A model generated the notes under the pieces. The model was given only the letters and a program-made list of their open reading frames with translations, ran no database searches and had not been told where the DNA came from. Below are positions 1 through 5,756 of a stretch of DNA of 6,828 nt, piece after piece (position 1 is the stretch's first letter; each line of letters begins with the position of its first letter). A program made the translations under genes and the position numbers. This stretch comes from JAPLVS01 sp043809265. GTDB lineage: Archaea; Iainarchaeota; Iainarchaeia; Iainarchaeales; DTGL01. The stretch spans positions 1-6,828 of the forward strand of contig JAZDDY010000049.1 of the NCBI GenBank assembly GCA_043809265.1, in the 5' to 3' direction.

Positions 1-133
1 TGTTTCCGGCCCTGTCGATTTTTGCCCTGAAGCCGCGGCTTTTCATTTCATCTTTCAGCATCAGGGCTAGCTTTCTTTCTTTTCCTGAGTGGGAGGGAAT
101 GCGCACCATTCTCTCAAGCAAATCATGGTTCAT
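1..133 (-). CDS. lysK: LysK, [LysW]-lysine/ornithine hydrolase, N-terminal fragment
   Basis: This is the last gene of the lysW operon and is cut by the left edge of the window; 44 codons are visible. The start is the ATG at 133-131, inside the 3' end of lysJ (11-bp overlap). The protein begins MNHDLLERMVRIPSHSGKE and continues through a predicted helix to a segment ending RAGN. This is the usual opening of M20-family metallopeptidases: a helix, then IPS(x)SG(K/E)E, then the 'GF....D.AGN' strand. In the LysW pathway this enzyme cleaves the isopeptide bond between the carrier's terminal Glu and the finished lysine or ornithine. None of the metal-binding or catalytic residues lie inside the window. 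Family membership and operon position agree, so the call is firm even for a fragment. A related M20 deacylase such as ArgE or DapE is the alternative, but it is less likely at this position. Confidence 0.85.
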   Translation of the reverse strand, partial: MNHDLLERMVRIPSHSGKERKLALMLKDEMKSRGFRAKIDRAGN

Positions 134-1286
134 GCAAAAGCACTTTTCCGAGTTTTTCAACGCAGGAATCGATTTCCTGTTTTGAAACTGTAAGCGGCGG
201 GTAAAGGCGCATTGTTGTCTGGCCTGCCGCAATTGCAAGGACTCCTTCATCCATGAGTTTCATGAGAAACGGAGTAACCCTTTCCTTCAATTCAACCGCG
301 ACCATGAGGCCTTTTCCTCTCACTTCCCTTACCCTTGGTGAACTGATGCCTTTAAGTTTTTCCATAAAATATTCTCCACTGTCCGCAGACCTTTCGGCGA
401 GTTTTTTTTCAAGCATTTCGTCTATTGTTGCGCTTGCGGCCGCGCAAGCAAGCGGGTTTCCGCCGAAAGTGCTTGAATGGCTGAGCTTTGGAATGGATGA
501 AGCAATTTCTTCGGTAACAATTGTTGCGCCTATCGGGATGCCTGAGGCAAGCGCTTTCGCAAGGCACAAAATGTCCGGTTCCACTGAATAATGCTCGAAT
601 GCGAACATTTTGCCTGTCCTGCACATTCCGGATTGGACTTCGTCTATTATGAGGAGCGCGTTGTGCCTGTCGCATATTTCCCTTGCCTGTTTTAGGTAAT
701 CCTTGTCAGGCAATATGACCCCGGCTTCGCCCTGGATGGGCTCGACAATGAATGCCGCTGTTTCATTGTCCATCGCGCTTTCGAGGGCTTCCGCATTGCT
801 GAATTGCACGTGCCCAAAACCGGCAAGCAATGGCTCGAACGGCTTTTTGTATTCCTGCTTGTAGGTCGCGCTGAGCGCACCCATTGTTTTTCCGTGGAAG
901 GCGCGATTTGCCGCGATTATTTTTTTCTTCCCAGTGAAGGCGCGCGCGAACTTGAGCGCCGCCTCGACGGATTCGGTGCCTGAATTGCAAAGAAAAGTCT
1001 TTTTCAGCCTTGGGGGCGTGATGCTGTCAAGCCTTTCAAGCAGGGCAGCCCTTGCCGGATTGAAAAGGAAATTGTAAGTGTAAACAAGCCTTTCCGACTG
1101 CTCCCTTATCGCTTGCAGGACGCGTTCGTTGCCGTGGCCGAGGGCGCACACGGAATAGCTTGCCCCGAAATCAAGGAATTCCCGGCCTTGGGTGTCATAC
1201 AGTTTTGAGCCTTTTCCGCTCACTATTTCAAGAGGCCTTTTCGGCACAATGCCGATATCGAATTTTTCCTCTATTCCGTTATGCAT
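123..1286 (-). CDS. lysJ: LysJ, [LysW]-aminoadipate/glutamate semialdehyde transaminase
   Basis: A 387-aa class III (ornithine-type) PLP aminotransferase, of normal length for the acetylornithine/LysJ family. It transfers an amino group, normally from glutamate, to the LysW-bound semialdehyde, giving LysW-lysine or LysW-ornithine. Visible landmarks in order: GSKLYDTQGREFLDF (25-40), NSGTESVEAALKFAR (101-115, phosphate/PLP pocket), AFHGKTMGALSAT (129-141), VEPIQGEAGV (181-190), IIDEVQSGMCRTGK (213-226, with the PLP-pyridine Asp215), and LAKALASGIPIGA (242-254) with the Schiff-base lysine at Lys244. STFGGNPLACAA (272-283) completes the active site. The ATG at 1286 lies 16 bp inside the end of lysZ and has a GGAGTGGG-like ribosome site just before it. 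ArgD/ArgM and GABA aminotransferases share the fold, but the operon decides for LysJ. Whether it uses one or both substrates cannot be read from sequence. Confidence 0.93.
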   Translation of the reverse strand: MHNGIEEKFDIGIVPKRPLEIVSGKGSKLYDTQGREFLDFGASYSVCALGHGNERVLQAIREQSERLVYTYNFLFNPARAALLERLDSITPPRLKKTFLCNSGTESVEAALKFARAFTGKKKIIAANRAFHGKTMGALSATYKQEYKKPFEPLLAGFGHVQFSNAEALESAMDNETAAFIVEPIQGEAGVILPDKDYLKQAREICDRHNALLIIDEVQSGMCRTGKMFAFEHYSVEPDILCLAKALASGIPIGATIVTEEIASSIPKLSHSSTFGGNPLACAAASATIDEMLEKKLAERSADSGEYFMEKLKGISSPRVREVRGKGLMVAVELKERVTPFLMKLMDEGVLAIAAGQTTMRLYPPLTVSKQEIDSCVEKLGKVLLHEP

Positions 1287-2074
1287 GTTCCCACTCCATT
1301 CAGGGCATTCGCCATCGGATTTTCCGTGTTCGCGCCTGCAATCGCCACTTTTTCAACCCCGCTTTCGATTGCGATTTTTGCCGCAAGCAGCTTTTTTTTC
1401 ATCCTGCCTTTCGCGAATTCCTTCATCGAATTCTCGAATTCAGGCAGGCGGATTTTTTTTATCAGCGACCCGTTGTTTCCGACTTCACGCAGAATTCCCG
1501 GCACATTTGAGAGGAACACAAGCGCAGAAGCGTTCATTTTGCCTGCAATTACTGCCGCCGCAAGGTCGCCGTCGACATTCACCGCAATGCCGCCTTCGGC
1601 GATTGCCGGCGGGCATATTACTGGAACATAGCCTGTTTCAAGCAGGCTTGAAAGCAATGTCGTGTTTGCGGTTTCAGGCTTTCCGCTCAGGTCGTCCCTT
1701 ATGATTTTTGTTTTCCCGCCTTCCGCGGATTTTATTGCTGTGTTCCTTTTCGCGGTGAGCAGCATTCCGTCGATTCCGCTCAATCCGATTGCATTCACGC
1801 CCCTTTTCTGCAGGCCTTCCACCAATGCTTTGTTTGCTTTTCCGCAATAGGCCATTTCAAACAGTTCGATCACTTCCCGCGTTGTGCGCCTGCTTGTGAA
1901 GCCGCTTGGCGAAGTGATTGTTTCCACCGGAATGCCGAGCGCCTGCTGTAATTCGTTCAATTCGTGCGAGGCGCCGTGCACTAGAATAAATTTTCCTTTC
2001 ATTGCGGCAATCTCGTCTAGCAGGAAGCCTGGGTCTATGCCTTTGCCTCCCCCGAGCTTTATTACGGTCAGCAT
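1271..2074 (-). CDS. lysZ: LysZ, [LysW]-aminoadipate/glutamate kinase
   Basis: A 267-aa amino-acid kinase of the N-acetylglutamate kinase superfamily. It phosphorylates the side-chain carboxylate of the amino acid held on LysW. Seen in sequence: TVIKLGGGKG (3-12, ATP phosphate loop with Lys6), LVHGAS (31-36), SGFTSRRTT (57-65, substrate region), VNVDGDLAAAVIAG (165-178), and GRMKKKLLAAK (223-233), the last being the LysZ form of the NAG-kinase GGMxxK motif. The reading frame is open further upstream, to 2137, but the start is placed at the ATG at 2074. There the protein begins MLTVIKLGGG, the correct family N-terminus, and AGGTG lies a suitable distance ahead. The extra 21 residues would lie inside lysY and resemble nothing in the family. 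The gene overlaps lysY by 7 bp upstream and lysJ by 16 bp downstream. Confidence 0.93.
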   Translation of the reverse strand: MLTVIKLGGGKGIDPGFLLDEIAAMKGKFILVHGASHELNELQQALGIPVETITSPSGFTSRRTTREVIELFEMAYCGKANKALVEGLQKRGVNAIGLSGIDGMLLTAKRNTAIKSAEGGKTKIIRDDLSGKPETANTTLLSSLLETGYVPVICPPAIAEGGIAVNVDGDLAAAVIAGKMNASALVFLSNVPGILREVGNNGSLIKKIRLPEFENSMKEFAKGRMKKKLLAAKIAIESGVEKVAIAGANTENPMANALNGVGTCITE

Positions 2075-3084
2075 GGGTGCAGGCCCACCTCTTTCAGCCC
2101 TGCTGTTTCCTCGAAGCCGAGCATCAGGTTCATGCACTGCACTGCCTGGCCTGAAGAGCCGCGGCAGATGTTGTCGATTGCGCTGAAAACCACAAGCCTG
2201 TTGGAATGCGAATCGAGCTCGAAGCCGATATCGCAGAAATTCGTTCCGGCGACTATTTTCGGTTCAGGGTAGCGGTAAACCCCGCTCCGCTCTTTCACTA
2301 TCCTGATAAACGGCTCTTCGGAATAGGCGTTCCTGTAAAGCCCCCAGGCATCCTTTTCTGTGATTGTTTTGTTCGGCGTTATGTGCAGCGTGGAACTTAT
2401 GCCCCTGACCAGTTCTATCGCGTGCGCCGAAAGCGAAACCGTCAGGCCTGTCTCCTGCTCTATTTCGGCAGTATGCCTGTGCATTGTGGCCTTGAATGGC
2501 CTTACCGCATGGCACCTTTCAGGGTGGTGGGTTGCAATGGAAAAGGCTGAGCCTGAAGCGCTCGAGCCGACCTTTGAGTCTATCACAACGGATTCCGCGA
2601 TTTCTCTCAATGGATAAAGGGCAAGTATTGCGCTTGTGGCAATGCAGCCTGCGCCTGAAACAAAATCCGCTTTTTTGATTTCTTCCCTGTGCAGTTCCGG
2701 AATGCCGTAAACGAATTTTTCCAAAAACTGCCGGTTTTCGTGCTCGAAGCCGTACCATTCAGGGTATGCGGCAGGGTTTTTCAGCCTGTAATCCGCGCTC
2801 AGGTCTACTATTTTCGGCGCAAGCTTTAAGTATTTCGGCAAATCGCGGTGCATTATGCCGTGCGGGGTTGCAAGGAACAAAACATCGCATTCCTGCAGTT
2901 CATTGAGGGCGCAGAATTTCATGTCTGTCCTTTTCCTGAGGTTCGGGTGGATTTCGCTTAATTTTTTCCCTGCATTTGAAATGCAGGCTGCCTGCTTTAC
3001 CCTTGCATCTGGATGGTTAAGCAAAAGGCGGAATAATTCCCCGCCTGTGTAGCCGCTCGCCCCGACAATCGAAGCCTCAATCAT
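2068..3084 (-). CDS. lysY: LysY, [LysW]-aminoadipate/glutamate phosphate reductase
   Basis: A 338-aa NADPH-dependent reductase of the N-acetyl-gamma-glutamyl-phosphate reductase (ArgC) family. It converts the LysW-bound acyl phosphate made by LysZ to the semialdehyde. The N-terminal Rossmann motif is GASGYTGGELFRLLLNHP (8-25). LATPHG lies at 71-76 and the catalytic cysteine is Cys147 in SGAGCIATSAILAL (143-156). The substrate segment VGSSASGSA (172-180) and HRHTAEIEQE (202-211), with the conserved general-base histidine region, follow. The C-terminal NADP-side block is FSAIDNICRGSSGQAVQCMNLM (300-321), typical of LysY. The ATG at 3084 overlaps the lysX stop as ATGA, and a GGAGG at 3099-3095 lies 10 bases before it. 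Bacterial-type ArgC is the alternative; operon order and length favour LysY. Confidence 0.94.
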   Translation of the reverse strand: MIEASIVGASGYTGGELFRLLLNHPDARVKQAACISNAGKKLSEIHPNLRKRTDMKFCALNELQECDVLFLATPHGIMHRDLPKYLKLAPKIVDLSADYRLKNPAAYPEWYGFEHENRQFLEKFVYGIPELHREEIKKADFVSGAGCIATSAILALYPLREIAESVVIDSKVGSSASGSAFSIATHHPERCHAVRPFKATMHRHTAEIEQETGLTVSLSAHAIELVRGISSTLHITPNKTITEKDAWGLYRNAYSEEPFIRIVKERSGVYRYPEPKIVAGTNFCDIGFELDSHSNRLVVFSAIDNICRGSSGQAVQCMNLMLGFEETAGLKEVGLHPC

Positions 3085-3926
3085 TTTCTTGCCGCCTCCA
3101 GCGTGAAATCGATTATTTTCTTTGGGATGTCCACTCCTGTCGGCTTTATGCTGTTCCTGAATTCCATTGTGTAATTCACCTCGTTGACAAGAATCCCTCT
3201 CTCGGATTCCAACAAATCGATAGCCACTATCCCGCCGCCCACCGCCTTTGCTGCATTCAATGAAAGCTCTTCAATCTCTTCTGTCATTTTGCACTCGGAT
3301 GCCTTGCCTCCGCGCGCAGTGTTCGTTATCCAGTGCTCTGAATTCCTGTAAATCGCGCCTATCGCCTCATCTCCTATCACAAAGCTCCTTATGTCGCGGC
3401 CTGGCTTTGCAATGAATTCCTGGATATAGAAAATGGAATGGTGGTAGGAGCCAAGCACGCTTTTGTGCTCAAGCAATGCTTCTGCGGATTCGCGGTCGTT
3501 TACTTTCGCTATAAGCCTTCCCCATGAGCCGACATCTGGCTTTAAAACGCAGGGATAGCCGAATTCCTCTATTGCCTTGAGCGCGGATTCCGGCGTGAAG
3601 GCCATTTTCACTTTAGGGCTTGGCACATTGTTTTCCATCAGCGCCGCGGTGGTCAGGAACTTGCTGCCGCACGTGCTGGCGACCTTGTACGTATTGACGC
3701 TCGGAATGCCGAGCGATTCGAATATCCTTAGCGCGTAAAGCGCGCGCGAGTGCGAAATGCACCTCTCGAGCACGACATCAAGGCCAAAGCGGTTTTCGCC
3801 GAGGCTGAATATTGCTTCGCGGTCGTCTATCCTTTCGACCTTCACATTCCGCCTTTTTTCGAGCTCGGCAAGCAGGAGCTTTTCCTCCAGCCTCACGATC
3901 GAGTGGAGGAAGCCGAGGGAAATCAT
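3081..3926 (-). CDS. lysX: LysX, LysW-aminoadipate/glutamate ligase
   Basis: A 281-aa ATP-grasp ligase of the LysX/ArgX/RimK group. It joins the alpha-amino group of alpha-aminoadipate or glutamate to the C-terminal Glu side chain of LysW, the committed carrier-loading step. Landmarks: LERCISHSRALYALRIFESL (53-72), CGSKF (86-90), YPCVLKPDVGSWGRLIAKV (124-142, ATP-binding lysine and glycine loop), FYIQEFIAKPGRDIRSFVIG (166-185), WITNTARGGKA (199-209) and LVNEVNYTMEFRNS (246-259). The Asp and Glu/Asn residues (Asp237, Glu249, Asn251) are in place for magnesium binding. The wording is very close to what I recall of Thermus LysX. The start at 3926 overlaps lysW by ATGA. Close likeness to a lysine-type LysX hints at aminoadipate use, but bifunctional enzymes exist and I do not assign specificity. 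Confidence 0.94.
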   Translation of the reverse strand: MISLGFLHSIVRLEEKLLLAELEKRRNVKVERIDDREAIFSLGENRFGLDVVLERCISHSRALYALRIFESLGIPSVNTYKVASTCGSKFLTTAALMENNVPSPKVKMAFTPESALKAIEEFGYPCVLKPDVGSWGRLIAKVNDRESAEALLEHKSVLGSYHHSIFYIQEFIAKPGRDIRSFVIGDEAIGAIYRNSEHWITNTARGGKASECKMTEEIEELSLNAAKAVGGGIVAIDLLESERGILVNEVNYTMEFRNSIKPTGVDIPKKIIDFTLEAARK

Positions 3927-4084
3927 TCGCCCCAGTCCTCGGATTCCTTCGGTGCAAGGCCGACTTTAAGTGGTTCGATTGAAACCACTTCAAGCCCGGC
4001 GCCGCACTCCGGGCATTCCACCAGCTCGCCCTTTTCGACTTTTTCGAGCGCAAGGGCAGCGCCGCATTCGATGCATTCGGCCAT
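3923..4084 (-). CDS. lysW: LysW, amino-group carrier protein
   Basis: A 53-aa acidic carrier protein, first gene of the operon and short enough to be missed by gene callers. It carries the growing amino acid on its last residue, masking the alpha-amino group and presenting the substrate to LysZ, LysY, LysJ and LysK. The sequence begins MAECIECG and contains a second pair, ECPECG. Cys4/Cys7 and Cys24/Cys27 therefore form the expected zinc-binding ribbon. Eight of the last residues are APKESEDWGE, the diagnostic EDWGE tail, with Glu53 as the attachment site. The start at 4084 has a strong ribosome site, GGAGGT at 4097-4092, seven bases ahead. The stop overlaps the lysX ATG. Length, cysteine spacing and tail all match the family; I see nothing missing. 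Confidence 0.96.
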   Translation of the reverse strand: MAECIECGAALALEKVEKGELVECPECGAGLEVVSIEPLKVGLAPKESEDWGE

Positions 4085-4091
4085 ATTCAAA

Positions 4092-4097
4092 ACCTCC
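4092..4097 (-). promoter_or_regulatory. Strong Shine-Dalgarno of lysW
   Basis: GGAGGT on the minus strand, seven bases before the lysW ATG. It is the best ribosome binding site in the window and shows that the lysW message has a leader, unlike the divergent regulator gene. Confidence 0.85.
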
Positions 4098-4117
4098 AAA
4101 AAATTGCCTGAAAATTA

Positions 4118-4148
4118 ACGCAATAGAATTACCGTTATTCGTATGCGT
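4118..4148. promoter_or_regulatory. 31-bp imperfect dyad, candidate operator of the lys operon
   Basis: An inverted repeat centred on 4133. Outer arms are ACGCA (4118-4122) and TGCGT (4144-4148), inner arms GAAT (4126-4129) and ATTC (4137-4140), and AC/GT pairs flank the centre. By hand count about 22 of 30 non-central positions are symmetric. It begins at the downstream edge of the lysW TATA box and spans the expected transcription start. A bound dimer there should block initiation. The adjacent Lrp/AsnC protein is the obvious candidate ligand, but this is inference from position. Confidence 0.5.
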
Positions 4149-4158
4149 TTAAATATTT
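4148..4158 (-). promoter_or_regulatory. TATA box of the lysW operon
   Basis: AAATATTTAAA on the minus strand, preceded by an A-rich stretch (ACAAA) that could serve as BRE. With the usual archaeal spacing the transcript would start near 4127, giving a leader of about 43 bases that includes the lysW ribosome site. Confidence 0.55.
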
Positions 4159-4190
4159 TGTGCAATAAAATTGATTTAAATTACGAAAAA

Positions 4191-4203
4191 CGAAATATTT
4201 ATA
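4191..4203 (+). promoter_or_regulatory. BRE/TATA promoter of the Lrp-family gene
   Basis: CGAAA followed by TATTTATA fits an archaeal BRE plus TATA box. Its centre near 4199 is about 29 bases before the ATG at 4228, so transcription should begin at or within a few bases of the start codon. No Shine-Dalgarno lies there, which agrees with a leaderless message. Confidence 0.6.
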
Positions 4204-4220
4204 TTAACGTTCGCATAATA
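4202..4220. promoter_or_regulatory. Weak dyad between regulator TATA box and start
   Basis: TATTA (4202-4206) and TAATA (4216-4220) are inverted around a nine-base centre that contains AACGTT. This could be an autoregulatory site for the Lrp-type protein. The arms are short and AT-rich, so chance is a real explanation. Confidence 0.25.
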
Positions 4221-4227
4221 TTTGTTC

Positions 4228-4638
4228 ATGAAAGACTTGGATGAATTGATTCTGAAGGAGCTCGTGAAGAACGCCAGGGCTTCGAATATTGCGATTGCCA
4301 AGAAGCTCAGGGTTTCCGAGGGGACAGTGCGCAACAAAATAAACCGGTTTATAGAATCCGGGGTGATTAAGAGCTTCACTGTGGAGCTGAGCACAAGGAA
4401 AGGGTTCAAGGCATTCAGCATGGTCGAGGTCGAGAAGAACACTGACAGGAAGTTGCTGGTGCCGAAACTCAAGGCAATAGATGGCGTTGTCCGCGTTTTC
4501 GACATGGCCGGAAGGATCGACTTCATGGTCGAAATCCACACTTCCTCGCCTGAAGAGTTCAACAGGGCAATCGAGGAAATCAGGGCAATCCCAAAGGTCA
4601 GCGACACTGAAAGCATGGTTGTGCTTTCGACGAATTGA
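4228..4638 (+). CDS. Lrp/AsnC-family regulator, probable regulator of the lys operon
   Basis: A 136-aa transcription regulator. Residues 1-50 form the AsnC-type winged helix: LDELILKELVKNARAS, then the helix-turn-helix IAIAKKLRVSEGTVRNKINRF, then ESGVIKSFTVEL. Residues about 60-134 form the ligand-binding RAM domain, with KAFSMVEVEK, VVRVFDMAGRIDFMVEI (the position of the usual TGxYD motif) and PKVSDTESMVVL. Such proteins bind DNA as dimers or octamers and sense amino acids. The gene is divergent from lysW across a 143-bp gap with a dyad on the lysW side. That position recalls Sulfolobus LysM, an Lrp-like regulator that responds to lysine, though orthology is not shown. The ATG at 4228 is preferred because the promoter predicts a start of transcription there; a TTG at 4222 would add only two residues. 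There is no linker or extra domain. Confidence 0.88.
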   Translation: MKDLDELILKELVKNARASNIAIAKKLRVSEGTVRNKINRFIESGVIKSFTVELSTRKGFKAFSMVEVEKNTDRKLLVPKLKAIDGVVRVFDMAGRIDFMVEIHTSSPEEFNRAIEEIRAIPKVSDTESMVVLSTN

Positions 4639-4654
4639 AAACCTTGGCCGTCTT

Positions 4655-4927
4655 TCATTTCCTGGAATTTTCCATCCAGATTTTCCTGAAAAAAGGAAGG
4701 GTGAGCGTTGAAAGCATGAAGGCGACAGCCGGGACAATCGCATTGAGCCATGGTTCAGGCACGCTGATGGCTGCCAGGTAAATGCCGATTGCAAGGTAAG
4801 TGAAAAGCACAAGGAGCGCCCTGCGGAAAATGCTTGTTTCCCACGCCTTGTCCGATTCGACCTTTTTGTTCCTTTCCTCTATCCTTTTGACTCTTTCTTC
4901 CAGCGCCTTTATCGAAGCCATTTGCAT
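4655..4927 (-). CDS. Small coiled-coil protein with two membrane segments, function unknown
   Basis: A 90-aa protein of unknown function. Residues about 5-30 are highly charged and form a likely coiled coil (IKALEERVKRIEERNKKVE). An AWETS motif (28-32) follows, then FRR, a membrane helix at about 36-54, a short loop VPEPW (56-60), and a second helix at about 61-80. It ends in a basic tail, RKIW. From memory, proteins with the same plan (coiled coil, D-K-A-W-E-T-S, hydrophobic pair, NA(I/L)VP, STL(T/S)LPF) recur in DPANN archaea and Patescibacteria; I cannot verify this here. The chosen ATG at 4927 shares one base with the alaX stop (TGATG). An ATG two codons later is also possible. The gene converges on the Lrp-family gene with 16 bp between stops. 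The only functional clue is coupling to alaX, which may mean co-expression and nothing more. Confidence 0.75.
   Translation of the reverse strand: MQMASIKALEERVKRIEERNKKVESDKAWETSIFRRALLVLFTYLAIGIYLAAISVPEPWLNAIVPAVAFMLSTLTLPFFRKIWMENSRK
4662..4684 (+). terminator. Possible terminator hairpin after the Lrp-family gene
   Basis: CTGGA (4662-4666) and TCCAG (4675-4679) can pair around an eight-base loop and are followed by ATTTT. The site is 23 bases past the regulator stop codon, inside the 3' end of the convergent membrane-protein gene. The stem is short and archaeal termination mainly needs U-tracts, so this is a weak call. Confidence 0.25.
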
Positions 4928-5631
4928 CAATCCAACTTGTAGTAAATTCTCCTGTTCCCCGCGCCCTTGCTTTTTGTTTCCGTGATTGTTATTCTGCCGA
5001 CTTCTTTTGTGTTTTTCACATGCGTGCCGCCGCACGCATTCATGTCCTCCGCAATCTGGATGATGCGGATTATCGGAATGCTTGGCGGGAGCACGTCGCG
5101 CAATTTGAACAATTGCGGGAGCTTGAATGCCTCCTCGCGCGGCAATTGCTTGATTTGCACTTCGATGCCTGCGTTCACTATTTCGTTGGATTTTTCCTCT
5201 ATTTTTTTCACCAGTTCCGGGGTGAGTTCCTCCAAAGAATAATCATCCCTGCTCTCATCGAACCCTATCTGCCCCCCGGTCACAAGTGCTTCCGGCGCAA
5301 TGGACTGCACTGCCATTGTGATTATGTGCGCGCCAGTGTGCATTCGCATCAATCTGTAGCGCCACTGCCAGTCGATTTCGCCCTTTACCTTGTCTCCTGC
5401 CTTCAATCCCGGCTTGTTAAGGTCATGCAAAACAGTGCCTGCCTGCTTTTTGCATTTTACAACAGAAAATTCCTGCCCTCCGCAGGACAGTTTGCCTTTA
5501 TCGCTCGGCTGGCCCCCGCTTTCAGGATAAAAAGCGGTGCGGTCCAATTCCACATTATTGCCTTCGGCTTTCACCACGACGGCTTCGAATTCTTTCAGGT
5601 AGCAATCGGCAAGGTACAAGAGTTCTGCCAT
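4927..5631 (-). CDS. alaX: AlaX, free-standing alanyl-tRNA editing protein
   Basis: A 234-aa protein homologous to the editing domain of alanyl-tRNA synthetase. It hydrolyses wrongly charged Ser-tRNA(Ala), and in some members Gly-tRNA(Ala), in the cytoplasm. The N-terminal beta-barrel part has DRTAFYPESGGQPSDKG (30-46), the motif that follows the aminoacylation module in AlaRS. The zinc site is complete: HTGAH (98-102) and CGGTH (200-204) supply His98, His102, Cys200 and His204. The presence of the N-terminal part together with this length points to the medium class, AlaX-M, rather than the short class. AlaX-M of Pyrococcus is the characterised relative. No AlaRS catalytic or C-Ala domain is present, so it is not a broken synthetase. 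The start at 5631 has no Shine-Dalgarno and a possible TATA box about 35 bases upstream, suggesting a very short leader. Confidence 0.93.
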   Translation of the reverse strand: MAELLYLADCYLKEFEAVVVKAEGNNVELDRTAFYPESGGQPSDKGKLSCGGQEFSVVKCKKQAGTVLHDLNKPGLKAGDKVKGEIDWQWRYRLMRMHTGAHIITMAVQSIAPEALVTGGQIGFDESRDDYSLEELTPELVKKIEEKSNEIVNAGIEVQIKQLPREEAFKLPQLFKLRDVLPPSIPIIRIIQIAEDMNACGGTHVKNTKEVGRITITETKSKGAGNRRIYYKLD

Positions 5632-5661
5632 GGAAAAAATGGAAAGGAAAGGGGTTAAAAG

Positions 5662-5670
5662 TTTAATTTG
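5662..5670 (-). promoter_or_regulatory. Possible TATA box of alaX
   Basis: AAATTAAAC on the minus strand, centred about 35 bases before the alaX ATG. This spacing would leave a leader of under ten bases, which fits the lack of a ribosome site. The match to the archaeal TATA consensus is only fair. Confidence 0.35.
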
Positions 5671-5694
5671 GCTTTATCCCTCCTACCAGGCATA

Positions 5695-5704
5695 CATATA
5701 AAAA
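5695..5704 (+). promoter_or_regulatory. TATA box of the grpE-dnaK operon
   Basis: CATATAAAAA is the best TATA-like element before grpE. It predicts a transcript start near 5726 and a leader of about 30 bases. A second candidate, ACTATAAC at 5722-5729, would make the message nearly leaderless; the sequence does not decide between them. Confidence 0.5.
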
Positions 5705-5727
5705 CCGTTTGTCCAAATAGTACTATA

Positions 5728-5750
5728 ACTGATTAAACAGTTTAGACAGT
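5728..5750. promoter_or_regulatory. 23-bp palindrome before grpE, candidate heat-shock operator
   Basis: Outer arms ACTG (5728-5731) and CAGT (5747-5750) enclose TAAAC (5734-5738) and GTTTA (5740-5744), with a single central A at 5739. By hand, 18 of 22 non-central positions are symmetric. The site lies at or just after the predicted transcript start and ends six bases before the grpE ATG, a typical place for a repressor. Archaeal heat-shock repressors such as Phr and HSR1 bind palindromes near start sites. The half-site TAAAC/GTTTA resembles the CTAAC/GTTAG of HSR1 as I recall it, but the spacing differs. Confidence 0.5.
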
Positions 5751-5756
5751 GATTTT

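Noticed and set aside
2075..2137. A 21-residue N-terminal extension of LysZ in the same frame
   Set aside because: It lies inside lysY, has no family likeness, and the internal ATG at 2074 gives the exact expected N-terminus with a ribosome site ahead.
4639..4654. The 16-bp gap between convergent genes as a shared terminator
   Set aside because: It contains no inverted repeat and no U-tract longer than three or four bases on either strand.
4176..4751. A 191-codon minus-strand open frame across the Lrp-family gene and its promoter
   Set aside because: It is antisense to a clear helix-turn-helix protein and its C-terminus would be translated promoter DNA; no recognisable domain.
5020..5658. 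A 212-codon open frame on the plus strand opposite alaX
   Set aside because: It is antisense to a gene with complete zinc-site motifs and reads as a low-complexity mixture of His, Phe and Arg with no family signature; a codon-structure shadow.
5678..5687. GGTAGGAGGG on the minus strand, a strong Shine-Dalgarno-like string upstream of alaX
   Set aside because: No start codon lies at a usable distance and the alaX ATG is about 47 bases away, so it is probably a chance purine run.
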